From positions 48,281,222-48,345,221 of the forward strand of contig CM023540.1 in the NCBI GenBank assembly GCA_013350335.1: 64,000 bases of DNA, in the 5' to 3' direction. Of the stretch, positions 1 to 11,200 are shown in pieces; the first letter of the stretch is position 1; every line of letters starts with the position of its first letter. The notes below the pieces were generated by a model. That model saw only the letters and a program-made list of their open reading frames with translations. It was not told the origin of the DNA and ran no database searches. Made by a program: the position numbers and the translations under genes. This DNA is from Chimonanthus salicifolius (taxonomy: Eukaryota; Streptophyta; Magnoliopsida; Laurales; Calycanthaceae).

Positions 1-543
1 ACAAAAATGATCTTATATCCACATCTAAGGGTGGAATCCACCAATGATGGGACAATGGTGGATATGTGATACACAAAAATCACCTTCATAGAAATAAAAA
101 TTATGACTAAAGTGATTAAAGTATTGAGATCTTAAAATGATGAGTAAATAATTTAATTAAGGTTATTTTTAATGAGTCACTATTCAAAGAAATATAAATT
201 TGATAAATCAATCACTATAATTTTTTATGAATTTCTCTCTGAAATAAAGCGGTAAATAAATTATTGGCAATTGTGACACATAAGATTACTTATTAAAAAT
301 TTAAACGGTTCATTCATTTCTAAACATAAATGTATATTTTTCATATTTTATTAAACTATTCGACTCACCGATTGATGAATCAAATGAGAAATGTGTGATA
401 AATTCTATAGATTTCTTTTATCAAATATTTTTCGTTTGTCTATCAAATAATGAATCCAATAGTTTCACAAATTTTTTTATTATTTAAAAATGCATATTAA
501 TATGTGTTTAGAGATTAATCAATGCTATAGATTTTTAATAAAT
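1..543. other. AT-rich intergenic DNA
   Basis: No open reading frame of note, no terminal repeats and no recognisable transposon end was seen here. The stretch is AT-rich with many stop codons in all frames. Confidence 0.5.
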
Positions 544-559
544 AAACCATATGTGCCTC

Positions 560-721
560 ACCCACATGAGTGTAGTTCAACTGGTTGTCTCCCACCTCAA
601 AAAATAGGAGGTTGTGGGTTTGAACCCCTATGGCTTATCCCTAGTGTGTCCTAGGGATAGTGGGTTAACCTGCGAAGATTTTTAGCTCGGTATCCCACGA
701 TTTCCCACATGTAAATTAAAA
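560..721 (+). mobile_element. tRNA-derived SINE (family 1), complete copy
   Basis: A 162-bp element with a tRNA-like head: an A-box-like stretch (gtagttcaactggt) and a B-box-like stretch (gggtttgaacccc), followed by a tail ending in cccacatgtaaatt and a short A-rich end. It is flanked by a 16-bp target duplication, aaaccatatgtgcctc at 544-559 and aaaccatacgtgcctc at 722-737, with one mismatch. This long variable-length duplication fits LINE-type retrotransposition. Copies of the same family lie at 17286-19381 (split), 34120-34216 (3' part) and 60206-60345 (5' truncated). It is a retroposon, not a tRNA gene, because no cloverleaf can be folded past the B box. Confidence 0.85.
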
Positions 722-737
722 AAACCATACGTGCCTC

Positions 738-1899
738 GAATGCAACCAATTGCTGTCAGATGGCTTACATCTTTTTCATTAAACTGGTGGACTACCTATC
801 TATGGTTGACATATTCTCCTTATTTTGTATTCAGAGAACATTATTTTCTTTTGTATCTAATCTATTGATGGCAAGTGTTGTCTAAATTTACATGTTTCAA
901 GTATGTACATAAAGCTTCTGGAATCCAATCCCTGTTTGCTACTTTCTTGGTTCATGAATATTTAAAGCCAATGATAAGTCTTATTCCTACATTGAATGGT
1001 ACATCGTCCGATTAAAAATTTTGAACCTTGTTGCTGATGATGGTGTTTTCACCCCCTGCAGCTTTGCTGATTCCTACACTCACTTAAATTATTGGTTGAG
1101 ATCAATTTTTAAGTTAGAGTAAAAGTAAAATCAGGGAGAAAAATCTCAGAAAAATGAGTTACCGGCCATATCGGTCCAGATCTCTCTCTCTTTTTTTTTT
1201 GGGAAAAATATCGGGATTTTTTTATATTTTAATTTTTATGAACTAAAAAGAAGATAAAAAATGAAAGGAGGCTCGATTTTGGAAAAAAAAAAAATCAAAA
1301 TCACAAATATCGGCTGATATCTGGGCCGATATTGGCCCAATACGGTTGATATCGGCTGAGATATTGGTCTGGGCCCACGACTAAAATAGTTTAAAAAAAA
1401 AATGGATGATATTTAATAATATCGGCCGATATCAACACAGTACGGTCGGTACTAACTGTATCAGCCAAGATTTGCACACTTATCTCCACTAAAACTTATA
1501 AATGGATGAATTCATCAATTTTTTTAGAATTTAACTAATCTTTTTGAAATATGACCAATTTTTTTTGAAATTTTACTTGGCCAAAAATTTGACTAATATT
1601 GACATTTAAAGTTTTTTGAAGAGATTGGATATTTAAAATTTGAACCTCATCTCACCATTTTAGTCATGTGATTTATACTTTGAAAATTTGATTGCTATAA
1701 ACTCTTGATTTTTCATGACCCATCTTATAATGCTGCTTAGATCATATTAGAGAGTTCCTTAAATATATCATTATCATCTATGAAATTCTTTATCCATTTC
1801 ATCCGGCCATGTGGCACCTAGTCCAAGAAAAATGTGCAGTTTTCCTATTAAAACTAATACTCCAATCTCCTTAAAGCTGGCCATAGTAAAATAGATTAG
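738..1899. other. Intergenic DNA with a degenerate ATCGGCCGAT-rich element
   Basis: No gene was seen. From about 1150 to 1490 there are repeated short palindrome-like words around atatcggccgatat and ccgatattggcccaata in a T/A-rich background. Similar words occur at 41640-41740 and, in a gatacgatac form, at 14690-15370, so this is probably a degenerate non-autonomous DNA transposon. No clean terminal repeats could be defined. Confidence 0.4.
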
Positions 1900-2136
1900 G
1901 TAGATGTGATACATTGACCTAGTTTAGCGACTAATAAGGTGATTTGTGGCAGTTACTGGTGTTGTGGTCCGATTACGGGGTGAGCTTTGTGTAGAGTCCA
2001 AGTTTGACCCGATCCGAGTTCTGAAGCTGGTGGATCTGACTCGTTGAGTGCAGTAGTAAAGAGGTAATTGTCTGAACTTTATCAAAAAGAGACTCTAAAA
2101 GTTATATGTGTTGCTTGATCTCCAAGTTTGGATTGT

Positions 2137-2375
2137 CTTGATGTGATGTGACCTGAGTTGATTGAGTTGATGTGATATGACTTAAGTTGATGTGATGTGA
2201 CTTACGTTGATGTGATGTGACTTGAGTTGATGGAGTTGATGTGATGTGACTTGAGTTGATATGATATGACTTGAGTTGATGTGATGTGACATAAAGTGAT
2301 GTAATGTAACATAAAGTGATTTGATGTGACACAAAGTGAAGTAATGTGACCGATGTGACCTGATGTGATGTGAGA
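2137..2375. repeat. Minisatellite, about 20-bp unit, inside the solo LTR
   Basis: Roughly a dozen imperfect copies of ttgatgtgatgtgacttgag in direct tandem, decaying to acataaagtgatgtaatgta-like versions at the right. On the other strand it reads as an apparent 76-aa Ser/His/Thr-rich ORF, which is only the repeat read in frame. Confidence 0.85.
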
Positions 2376-2441
2376 CTTAAGTCCCAAATCTTGAATTTCT
2401 ATAATAAAGGGTTGGATTTGAAGAAAAAAAAAGAAAGAGAG

Positions 2442-3289
2442 TGTTAGCGCTTACAGCAGAATAAACAAGAAATCGAACGGGAAAAATAAGCACAAGCGAA
2501 CACAAGAGATTTACGTGGTTCGGCCCCACCCGGCCTACGTCCACGGAGTGTATAATGATTTTATTAAGAGAGAAATATAGAATCACAAATACAATAGAGA
2601 ATTAATTAGCTTGAAACCCAAACTCAAACCAATAAAGAATTCCTTCCTTCTCTGTATTGTCTCTCTTAGAAGGACCCGACCTTCTTATGAAAAATTGTTG
2701 CCTGCAGAAAAAGACCACTCATTTGAAGCTCTCTCTCTATTCTCTGATTGTTGTGTCTTCTATCACCAATGTTGTGGATAGGTATACAACAAAGCCCGTT
2801 TGTAGTTCCTTATTGGATTAGGAAGAACAGAGAAACCTCTATGTTTGCCCAAGCTGATAGGGATTTCTTGCTGTTGTATTTGTTACAGCCCTCTAAGGTT
2901 GAGTCTTTGTACTCACACCTTTCTGCTGTGCAAAACCTCTCCTTCAGTGTTGTGTATCCCTTCTCACAACAAGCACACCCCTAGACACATACACGATGCA
3001 TGTATTTATAGAGATGTTATCAGTCGGTGCCATATTTATACATAGCAATTACCAAAGGTGCAAATAGAAATTGCCGCATAACCCTTGCTGCTGTCTCGAC
3101 GTATATTACAGCCAGTGCAGTCTGGATATCAGTCCCAGTTGGACTTGGAGACCTCTTGGCTGAAATAGAACTTCCCTAATACAACTAGGAAATCCAGCCG
3201 ATTAAGGTAACTTATTTGAATGAAACCACCGTATGTACTCTTTAGCAGTTGCCAAGTATAGAGGTTAAATTCAAGCCACGTATCCAACA
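2442..3289 (-). repeat. 3' LTR of the copia element
   Basis: Left-hand copy of the 0.85 kb LTR, which is the 3' LTR in the element's minus-strand orientation. It ends at the polypurine tract at 3290. Many single-base differences from the partner at 5126-5971 show the insertion is not recent. Confidence 0.9.
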
Positions 3290-3766
3290 ATCTCCACCTT
3301 GGCGTGAATTCCATCAATCCTCCGAGATAACTGTGACAACTGACCTCCACCTTTTCATCTATATTGCATCTGCAACTTTGCACCTTCGTGCACTCTGGCC
3401 GCTCTCGGTCTCGGTCCGCCTGCAACTACAGCCCATCTGCATCTCTGTGTGAGATGCGCGCATCTCCACGCTCAAGGATGCTCCACTTGTCTTCTTCAAT
3501 TAGAAGAATTGCTCAAGCCCAAGCCTCGCTTGAACTTGACGCTAGTCACCGACTTTGTTGGACCTGCTACCAACTGTGTCAGACCTGCCGCCTTTTTCTT
3601 TATGTGATTTTTCAGTCCCCTTCGCCTTTCCATCTTCGCTAGTACCATGGAACTCAGACGGACCATCACAACCTGCAAAAGAAACTTTATTTTTAAAGTC
3701 ATACATGTCACCTGACTTTTTGTTTCTTCTTTTCCTCCTTCATGCGGCCCGACTAGTAGGATCCCT

Positions 3767-5050
3767 CTATCGGTCGATTACTATACTCCCCACCAGTATG
3801 TACAAATTGTTTTCCATCTTTCCCTTCATGACAATCATGGCTCCTTTAGTCACTCTAAGAGCCCCATCCTTTGCCTTGAAGGTAAACCCATCAGTGTCCA
3901 GTGTCCCCAAAGAAATCAATTTTTTCTTTAACTTAGGAACATGCCGCACGTTCTCCAACATTCTCACCATGCCATCGAACATCCTGATTTTGAATGTCCC
4001 GACGCCAATGGTTTTGCAATTTGCACCATTGCCCACATAGACAGGTCCCTCATCAAAGGGTTTGTATGTGTCAAACGACTCTCTGCGTGGATGCATTTGG
4101 TAAGAACACCCAGAATCTAGAATCCACTGATCAGTTGGATTATCCATACCTGTGGTGACTGTGCACACGACAACACCTACACCATTGTCTGTGTCACTTT
4201 GTATGGCATTTGATTCATCTGAATTTTGCGATCTGACCTCCAGATCACGCTTCTTTTGGTTGCAATCCATCATCTTATGCCCCTCTTTCTCACAGTAGAA
4301 ATATCTAAACTTTCCTCCACCTCTTCCTCTAGATTTTGACCTTGACCCTCTAAGCTTGTCATGGTCTTGAGATTTTCTGCTATTATTTTTCCCTCTGTTC
4401 TCTTTAAAGAGAGCCTGTGTATGAGACTGTATCTGAGAAGAACCCACCAAAGACTTTCTTCTTATCTCCTCGTTCAGCAAACTGCTTGTCATAGATGTCA
4501 TAGTGACAATACCCTCTGGCACTGAATTGCTAAGTGTCACTACCAAGGTCTCCCAACTGTTAGGTAGGGAATTGAGAAATAGTAGGGTCTGTAACTCACC
4601 ATCAAGTACCATATTCATGGATGATAGTTGATTGACTATACTCTGCATCTCATTCAGATGCCTTGCAATCAAAGTTTTGTACTTCAGATTCACCAATTTT
4701 CTGATTAGGAACGCCTTGTTGTCCACAATCTTTCTCGCATATAGTCCCTCCAGTTTCTTTCAGAGATATTGCGCTGTTGTCTCAGTGGACACTAGATGAG
4801 ACACACTGTCATCCATCCAGAGGCACTTCCGATCAAGATCGTTCCATTCATCATCAGACATCTCGACCTTCAGTATTGTCTTTCCCTTGTCATTGGAAGA
4901 CTCGGCCACTGGCACCTTCGGTCTCCCTACGATCAGTTTGTAGAGATCTCTACAATACAAAAGATCTTCCATCTTTGTCTTCCACAATAAATAATTTTCT
5001 CCATTGAGGTTAATCATTCGGGCGGTGTTGATCTCCATCACCTCCGACAA
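3767..5050 (-). pseudogene. copia gag-protease pseudogene
   Basis: The reading frame opens at 5050 with an MSEVMEINTARM start, typical of copia Gag (YLLWKTKMEDLL follows). It is stopped by a TGA at 4760-4762, at a place where relatives usually have tryptophan before KKLEGLYA, then continues in the same frame to 3767. The second part holds the Gag helical region, a zinc-knuckle relic (FYCEKEGHKMMDC, first cysteine replaced by tyrosine) and an aspartic protease domain with the active-site motif WILDSG followed by the histidine box of the copia family. It ends just after the protease; no integrase follows. Between 3290 and 3766 only short 3' leftovers remain (a minus-strand ORF at 3496-3711 without a known domain). 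A single premature stop with intact flanks suggests slow decay. Confidence 0.88.
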
Positions 5051-5125
5051 CCTAAAGCCTCTTACTGTGCTGTATCCCGTTCACTCACGAGTCCCTGGTC
5101 TCCAACCAAAACTACTTACACCACT

Positions 5126-5971
5126 TGTTAGCGCTTACAAATGAATAAACAATAAATCGAACGGGAAAAATAAGCACAAGCGAACACTAGAGGTTTACAT
5201 GGTTCGACCACACCCGGCCTACGTCTACGGAGCGTATAATGATTTTATTAAGAGAGAAATATAGAATCACAAATACAAGTGAGAATTAATTAGCTTGAAA
5301 CCAAAACTCAAACCAATAAAGAATTCCTTCCTTCTCTGTACTGTCTCTCTTAGAAGGACCCAACCTTCTTATAAAAAACTGCTGCTGCAGAAAAAGGCCA
5401 CTCCTTTAAAGCTCTCTCTCTGTTCACTGGTTGTTGTGTCTTCTATCACCAACGCTGTGTATAGGTATATAGCAAAGCCCCTTTGTTGTTCCTTATTGGA
5501 TTAGGAAGAACAGAGAAACCTCTATGTTTGCCCAAGCTGATAGAGATTTTTCGCTGCTGTATTTGTAACAACCCTCTGAGGTTGAGCCTCTGTACTCACA
5601 CCTTTCTGCTGTGAAAAACCTCTCCTTCAGTGTTGCATATCCCTTCTCACAACAAGCACACCCCTAAACACATACACGATGCATGTATTTATAGAGATGT
5701 TATCAGTTAGTGCCATATTTATACATAGAAATTACCAAAGGTGCAAATAGAAGTTGCCACATAACCGTTGCTGCTGTCTCGATGTATATCGCAGCCGTGC
5801 AGTCTTGATATCAGTCCCAGTTGGACTTGGAGATCTCCTGGCTGAAATAGAAGTTTCCTAATACAACTAGGAAGCACAGCCAATTAAGGTAACTTATTTT
5901 AATGAAACCATCGTATGTACCCTTTAGCAGTTGCCAAGTATAGAGGTTAAATTCAAGCCACGTATCCAACA
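5126..5971 (-). repeat. 5' LTR of the copia element
   Basis: Right-hand copy of the LTR, 5' in the element's orientation. It contains the same gggaaaaataagcacaagcg and cacgatgcatgtatttatag blocks as the other LTR; the latter resembles the TATA and transcription start area on one strand. Confidence 0.9.
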
Positions 5972-8188
5972 AAGAGAAGGGGAGGAGTTGAGGTTGAGAG
6001 GGGAGGGAAAAAAAGAAGAAAGGGGCTCTACACTCTCCCATTTGTTCCCTCTCTTTCCTTGTTATTCCTTTGTTTCCATCGACTAGTAGAGGCGGTTATG
6101 TAAGTTTTCATGGGTTTTCAGGCGGAGTCGATTCTCAGCAGATTTTGATGTTCAAAACCTCTGGTGAAGAAGTCTGGCTGGAGAAGGTGAGGAGACTCAA
6201 CTGTGATTTATTTGCATAGTGGTTATGAATGCAAACCGAGAAGAGACAGAAATCTCAAACTCGACCTGTTCTTTATTGTCCAAGATCTCGGGCAAGGACC
6301 TGAAATCTTGATAATCTGATGAGGTGTTTTCTCTGAGTTGTTTAACTCGAGTGTTACCGTTACTAGTGGATGATAAGTGAATCTTCCCTGTGTAACTATG
6401 ATGAAATGGATATATGGAGAAAAGTGTGGCATACAGACTTACCCAAAGTCCACATAGATAGTAGTGTCAAAAGTCCAATGATGTTGTGATTATGAACATG
6501 AACATATAAATCATGTTGGGATGTGTGCATGTTATGGTTAGTGGTGCATAAAGTATGTGTTATACTAGTTCATGTATATGATTCATGCATTGGTTATATG
6601 AATAGGTGATAAAAGTGGCTTTGATCATGCATAGCGTTCATGCTAGGATCAGTGGTGCATATGGTATGTGTTATATTAGAACATGCAAGTGGTTCATACC
6701 ATAGTATAAATGCATGTGGTGGGTGTGCTATTTGATCATGCATAGAGTTATGTATGTATGTATGTGATTATTCCTGTGATAATAAGTTTGTGCAGGTGAT
6801 GAGATGAAAATACTCTAGGTTGTTAAACCTCAATTGAAACTATTGGATGGTAAGTGGAACTCCATTGTTAAACCCTTGTGGAAAGGGTATATGGAAAAAA
6901 TATATGTGAATGTTGATTTATATTGTTTCCATGTTTATGGATAGTTGATAGTTAATATACATGTTAATGTATAAGCACACATTTGTACGTTCAGTCGAGT
7001 TCTTATAAGATGCTGCATTCTGTTTGCCTTGGCTTAATGCATTCGAGGACGAGTGGGATTCCTCGACAGGTTTGAGTGGGATACCCTGGACCTGTACAGT
7101 TGAGGTTGAGTGTGATACCTCAACGAGGTTGAGTGGGATACCCCAGTGTATCATAAGGTTCGTTGAAACCTTGTAAATGGAAATAATAGAACAAATGGTA
7201 AATATGGATTATTTGTTTATCATTTTGTTAAACATGCATTGTGTTATTGATATTCAAAATGCATGAGAAGAACGCAAAAATGCATGTGTGAGTTTACATA
7301 TGCATGTATGAGTTATATATACATGTGAGAGTACACATGGGTGTGTGTGTGGAAGAAATAAATGGTAAGGTATGCCATTATATTCTAAGTATCTGTGTTA
7401 AAATTCTGTATATTTTCTATTTTGAAAATTGGTGGATATCTCGGTATGTCAAAGAATTACTGAACTACGGCTGATATGATCTATTATGTGGTACGTAGGT
7501 AACTGAGAGCACTGTGTCTCAGCTCGATCAAGAGACTCATTGCATCTCATCCTTGCATTGTAGATTTATATTTTTGGTGGATTAAATGAACTCAATGTGT
7601 AAGGTGTGTGAATGTAGAGTGAAATTAGAATTGAACTAAGCAAACCTAGATAAATCAGTCGACCATCAGTCAACTAATTGCATCGACCGATTGATCGACA
7701 GAGTGATTTTGTTATTTGTGTTGGTTTGAAACTCATATGCGCAATTCTCAAATCTCTATACCTTTGTAGTGGTATAAGAGATTTGGAGTTCGGATGTGTA
7801 TCGAGCATTTTGAGTGTCGAAACTGGTGAAAAATCAAAACGTGCATAACTGATATTATGGCAATTTTATTGTCAGAGACGATCGATCGCTCCTCCGATCA
7901 ATCGCTCATGGCCAGTGGCAATCAGACCAGAAAGCAATCACTTTTCAGACAGCGCTCTGAGCGATTTGTCGCTCAGGCAAAATTTTGTTTATATTGGTTT
8001 TTAAATTGATTTCTGATATCCTAAGCTTTTGGATCTCTTATGTAATCCATATAAGCTTGTGAGGCCTTTCCTATGGGTTTGTTTTGGGCTGAAAATTCAT
8101 GGACTTGTTATCTTGAATTGTTTTGTTTTTTTAAAAAAAATTAGTCGTATTACAGGCCATGCTTCCTGGGTCGGGGCCTGACAGTAGA

Positions 8189-8553
8189 ATTTAATAGAAT
8201 ATGAAGAATATTGAAGAAAATGACTTGATGTCTTTCTCATCAATCATCGAATATATAAAAATTATATACCTTTTAAAGATGAAAAAATAAATCAATTAGC
8301 AATATAAAATCTCGTGGTTAGAAAAAGTGACTACAATTGAAAATAAAAATATGGAAAGTCAATCAGAAAAGAGTTTCCATTAATAGAATAGATAATGACA
8401 ATGGTAAGTACATGGCTAAGTGATAATAGCGGTGCAATAATAGTTGTGTGATACAATAATGGTTGTTAATTGTCTTGCAAAAGAGAACAATATTAAAGAT
8501 TTTGATTTGAGCACCGATGTTTTTAAGATAGAAAAAACTCATGAAATATTTCA
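8189..8553. other. AT-rich intergenic DNA
   Basis: No gene. A short ORF at about 8444-8530 reads a little like the end of a LINE RNase H domain (VVNCLAKEN), but the match is too short to call. Confidence 0.35.
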
Positions 8554-8938
8554 GGGAAGTGATTTGTGCATCCCCAAGTTTTACCACCGTGCACCCCTCC
8601 TTAGTGAATTTCCAATTATGCCCACTCTTTCTTTTATTCTTGTCCTCGGGCTCAACTCACTTCCCACAAAAAGGGCGGCTAACGGTAGACAGGTATTGTC
8701 AGGCAAAAGGGGAAAATGCATCGAATGCTCTTGCCTAATTAGTTGTGATCCTCATTCATCAGGGCCCACCACCATCACACCGCATCAACATTCAACACAC
8801 AGTAATTTATCCTAGACTTGTTAATTTCATTTTATTATACTTATTGTAATTGTTTTTCAAAGTATTCCCTAAAGTATTCAGGTTTTTTAAAATATACACA
8901 CCACGTAAATTTAAGAGAAGTAATCTTTATATGTAGAG
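8554..8938 (+). repeat. Left long terminal inverted repeat
   Basis: Includes the blocks tgggcccaccaccatcac-like and acaccacgtaaatttaagag-like that reappear reverse-complemented at 9657-9995. Confidence 0.8.
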
Positions 8939-9656
8939 AATAGATTTCAAGAAAAGCATAGATGCCTAAATCAATTCCTTCAAAATAAATAGTTAAGATA
9001 TTGCCCACAATATCTATTGAATTGTCATGTATTTCTATGGTGAAAGTGTTGCCGTTTACTTTAACATTAATGAATTGAGTAATAAAAAATTAAAAAAAAT
9101 ATTTTTATTAATAAAAAATGGTGTTTATCTAATAACTATTGTTAAGGTCAAGCTAGATGATCTCAGAGAGGGGGGCGAGTGTGTTTGGTGGAATAGCACT
9201 ATTGAGAATTTTAGATTCTTTTTAGATATTGGACACTTTATATGCATAAGTAAGTCTGCATAAACTTAATATGCAATAAAGATAGAAAATAAATATAGGC
9301 ACAATGTATCTTATTTTATTAAATAAAATACATATATTTTGAATATATTTATACTTTTAGTTATAAACAATTTTCAATTTAAATATTTATATTTATATTT
9401 TAGCATAAAAAATTAATTTTTACTTATCAATTTCTTATAATTTTGTTCATATGATAAGGTGAAATGAATTCTCTTTATAAGTAAATAAAAATGATATTGG
9501 ACTTATGCCCACTCTAAGACTTTTTTCAAATAAAATATATCAATTTTAAAATACTGTACGTTAAGAATCAAATGAAATAAATTCATGAGTGTTGGTTTGA
9601 TGGTTAAGAATTTTTATAAATTGTGATAGGTTTTGTATTCAAATCTCACTCTCAAC

Positions 9657-9995
9657 ATATAACGATTACTTCTTAATTTTACGTGGTGCCTGAATACTTC
9701 ATACTTTGAAAAACAAATAAAATAAGTATAATAAAATTAAATTAACAAGTATGGGATAAATCACTGCGGTGTGATGGTGGTGGGCCCTGAGGAATGAGGA
9801 CCACAACTAATTAGGCAAGAGCATTCAATGTATTTTCCCTTATTGCCTGACAATGCCTGTCTACATTTTGCGGCCTTTTTATGAGTAGTGAGCCGAGCCG
9901 GAGGACAAGAATAAAAGAAAGAGTCGGCATAATTGGAAATTCACTAGAAAGTGGGTGCATAGTGGTTAAACTTAGGGGTGCACAAATCACTTCCC
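9657..9995 (-). repeat. Right long terminal inverted repeat
   Basis: Reverse complement of the arm at 8554-8938, somewhat shorter because of indels. The outermost 17 bases (gggaagtgatttgtgca when read inward) are identical to the left end. Confidence 0.8.
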
Positions 9996-10281
9996 ATAAA
10001 ATACTTTAATATATTGAAAGTAAGTATTTGCTACTTCCAACTCTGTTTTACATTGTTGCTTAAGGCACATCACTCTAATTTAGCCATATTATTGGCAGTG
10101 ATTTATAAGCTCTTGTGTCTCCCTTAACTTCAACTTAATTCATGTCCAAACACTTATCCATAAGATTTTGAATTATTTGAATGTCTTGAGTAGTAAAAAT
10201 TTGATTACATCGTAGGTTGACAAGTCGAGTTGTCATGCAAGACCTGTGATGGCTACTTGAAGAAGGATTCTCCAAGTAATG
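9996..10281. other. AT-rich intergenic DNA
   Basis: No gene, no repeat structure and no transposon end was recognised. Confidence 0.4.
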
Positions 10282-10291
10282 TTCTATACTC

Positions 10292-10454
10292 AGGGCCGGC
10301 CCTGAGATCCCCTAAAATCTCAGGGGCTCTAGACAGAGTGAGATTTTAGGGGCCCTTTGTGACTGGTATATTAAGGAATTTAAGTGTGTGGAGGCCATTT
10401 TTGTCTAGGGACCCTAGGCGACGGCCTACGCCACCTATGCCTAGGGACGGCCCT
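10292..10454. mobile_element. Small GC-rich MITE
   Basis: A 163-bp insertion with inverted ends agggccggccct and agggccgtccct (read inward). It is flanked by ttctatactc (10282-10291) and ttctgtactc (10455-10464), a 10-bp direct repeat with one mismatch. Termini of the form CAGGGCCGGCCCTG are common in plant hAT-type MITEs, which make 8-bp duplications; a 9-10 bp duplication would instead fit Mutator-type. Superfamily left open. Confidence 0.7.
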
Positions 10455-10464
10455 TTCTGTACTC

Positions 10465-11200
10465 AGTAGATTCATTAGGATACTTGAGAGTTTGGAGTTG
10501 TTTGATTCTGGGGTAAAAAATTTACTTAATTTAGCATAGCGGCTACTACGCATTTTTTCTCCTCTAATTTTTTTATTTTTGTAAAAAAATCTGAGAACTA
10601 TAAAGAAAATGTAGAAAATTCTAAAGTTCAAGAATATGTAATTGTATCATTAGGCCGTGATCATTAAGATATTGAAATATTTTTTGGAATCATACAAAAT
10701 CAGTAATTTCAAATATTTGTAAAGCAATAATGAAAAATCAAATTTTATCACTGCATTAACATTTTTTACATTAAATAAACATTAAGAAAAAATGACACTA
10801 TTACAATAAACATAAAGCATATATTTCATAATAATGAAATTCGGTTTTTTAAAAAAAGTACATGTTCATGGAAAATTTTGAACGATAGTTTGAGAAGAAG
10901 GGAATGAGAGAGGCTTTGTAAAACTTCAAAAAGCAAAAAATTGTGGAAGATAGCATTAAGTTTAAAGGCAAAAGAATTTGCTAGATTTTTACCGTTAAAT
11001 AGTAATAACCAAATTTAAGCCCGTAAATAATTTTTTTGTGCATGAGTTTTTTCTCATGGGCTGTTTATCATACAAATGAATGTCAAATGACATCAAATAT
11101 ATGGTAGATATGGTTGTAAAGAAGCAAAATTGACTCAGTAACCAACTGAAGTTGGCTTGATTAAATTTGAGCTTGAGGTTGACTCGTGTATAAACAACCA
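10465..11200. other. AT-rich intergenic DNA
   Basis: No supported gene. A minus-strand ORF of 126 codons at 10995-11375 overlaps the TRIM LTR that starts at 11201 and has no recognisable domain, so it is not called. Confidence 0.4.

Larger units (their letters stand above)
2442..5971 (-). mobile_element. Non-autonomous Ty1/copia retrotransposon (gag-protease only)
   Basis: Two LTRs, 2442-3289 and 5126-5971 (848 and 846 bp, roughly nine in ten bases alike by eye), flank only 1.84 kb of internal DNA on the minus strand. The LTRs start tgttggatacgtgg and end gcgctaaca on that strand. A polypurine tract (ccaaggtggagatt on the minus strand) abuts the 3' LTR at 3290-3303. The region after the 5' LTR reads agtggtgtaagtag, a decayed form of the tRNA-Met primer site. 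Flanking bases gagag (2437-2441) and aagag (5972-5976) form a target duplication with one mismatch. Integrase, reverse transcriptase and RNase H are absent, so the element could only move with enzymes supplied in trans. It sits inside the solo LTR at 1905-8183. Confidence 0.9.
1905..8183 (+). mobile_element. Solo LTR (large, gypsy-type), interrupted by a copia element
   Basis: The LTR begins tgtgatacattgacc and ends tcggggcctgaca, so it has TG...CA termini. It is flanked by a perfect 5-bp target duplication, gtaga at 1900-1904 and 8184-8188. Subtracting the copia insertion (2442-5971 plus one 5-bp duplication) leaves about 2.74 kb. No internal region, primer binding site or second LTR is present, so it is a solo LTR left by LTR-LTR recombination. 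Multi-kilobase LTRs with internal tandem repeats are typical of Tekay/Del-type Ty3/gypsy elements, which is the inferred source. Internal minisatellites lie at 2137-2375 and about 6530-6700 (two copies, period about 112 bp). Confidence 0.85.
8554..9995. mobile_element. Non-autonomous DNA transposon with very long terminal inverted repeats
   Basis: The left arm, 8554 to about 8938, starts gggaagtgatttgtgca. It is matched in inverse by the right arm, about 9657 to 9995, which ends tgcacaaatcacttccc. The arms agree over more than 300 bp, with substitutions and small indels. The 0.7 kb centre is AT-rich and has no transposase; a 78-aa ORF at 9027-9263 shows no recognisable domain. A possible flank duplication (aaatatttca / aaatacttta, 8 of 10) is consistent with Mutator-like insertion but is not exact. 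Long arms and an empty centre fit a MULE or foldback derivative. Confidence 0.8.

Noticed and set aside
560..721. tRNA gene
   Set aside because: A and B boxes are present, but no acceptor stem or anticodon arm can be formed; the 3' tail and long target duplication show a SINE.
2102..2387. His/Ser/Thr-rich 76- and 61-codon ORFs
   Set aside because: The 20-bp minisatellite read on the minus strand.
3555..4040. 161-codon plus-strand ORF
   Set aside because: It is the antisense of the copia protease region, whose minus-strand frame has clear family motifs.
8444..8815. 123-codon ORF
   Set aside because: Most of it lies in the left arm of the long inverted-repeat element. The first 25 codons only faintly resemble an RNase H tail.
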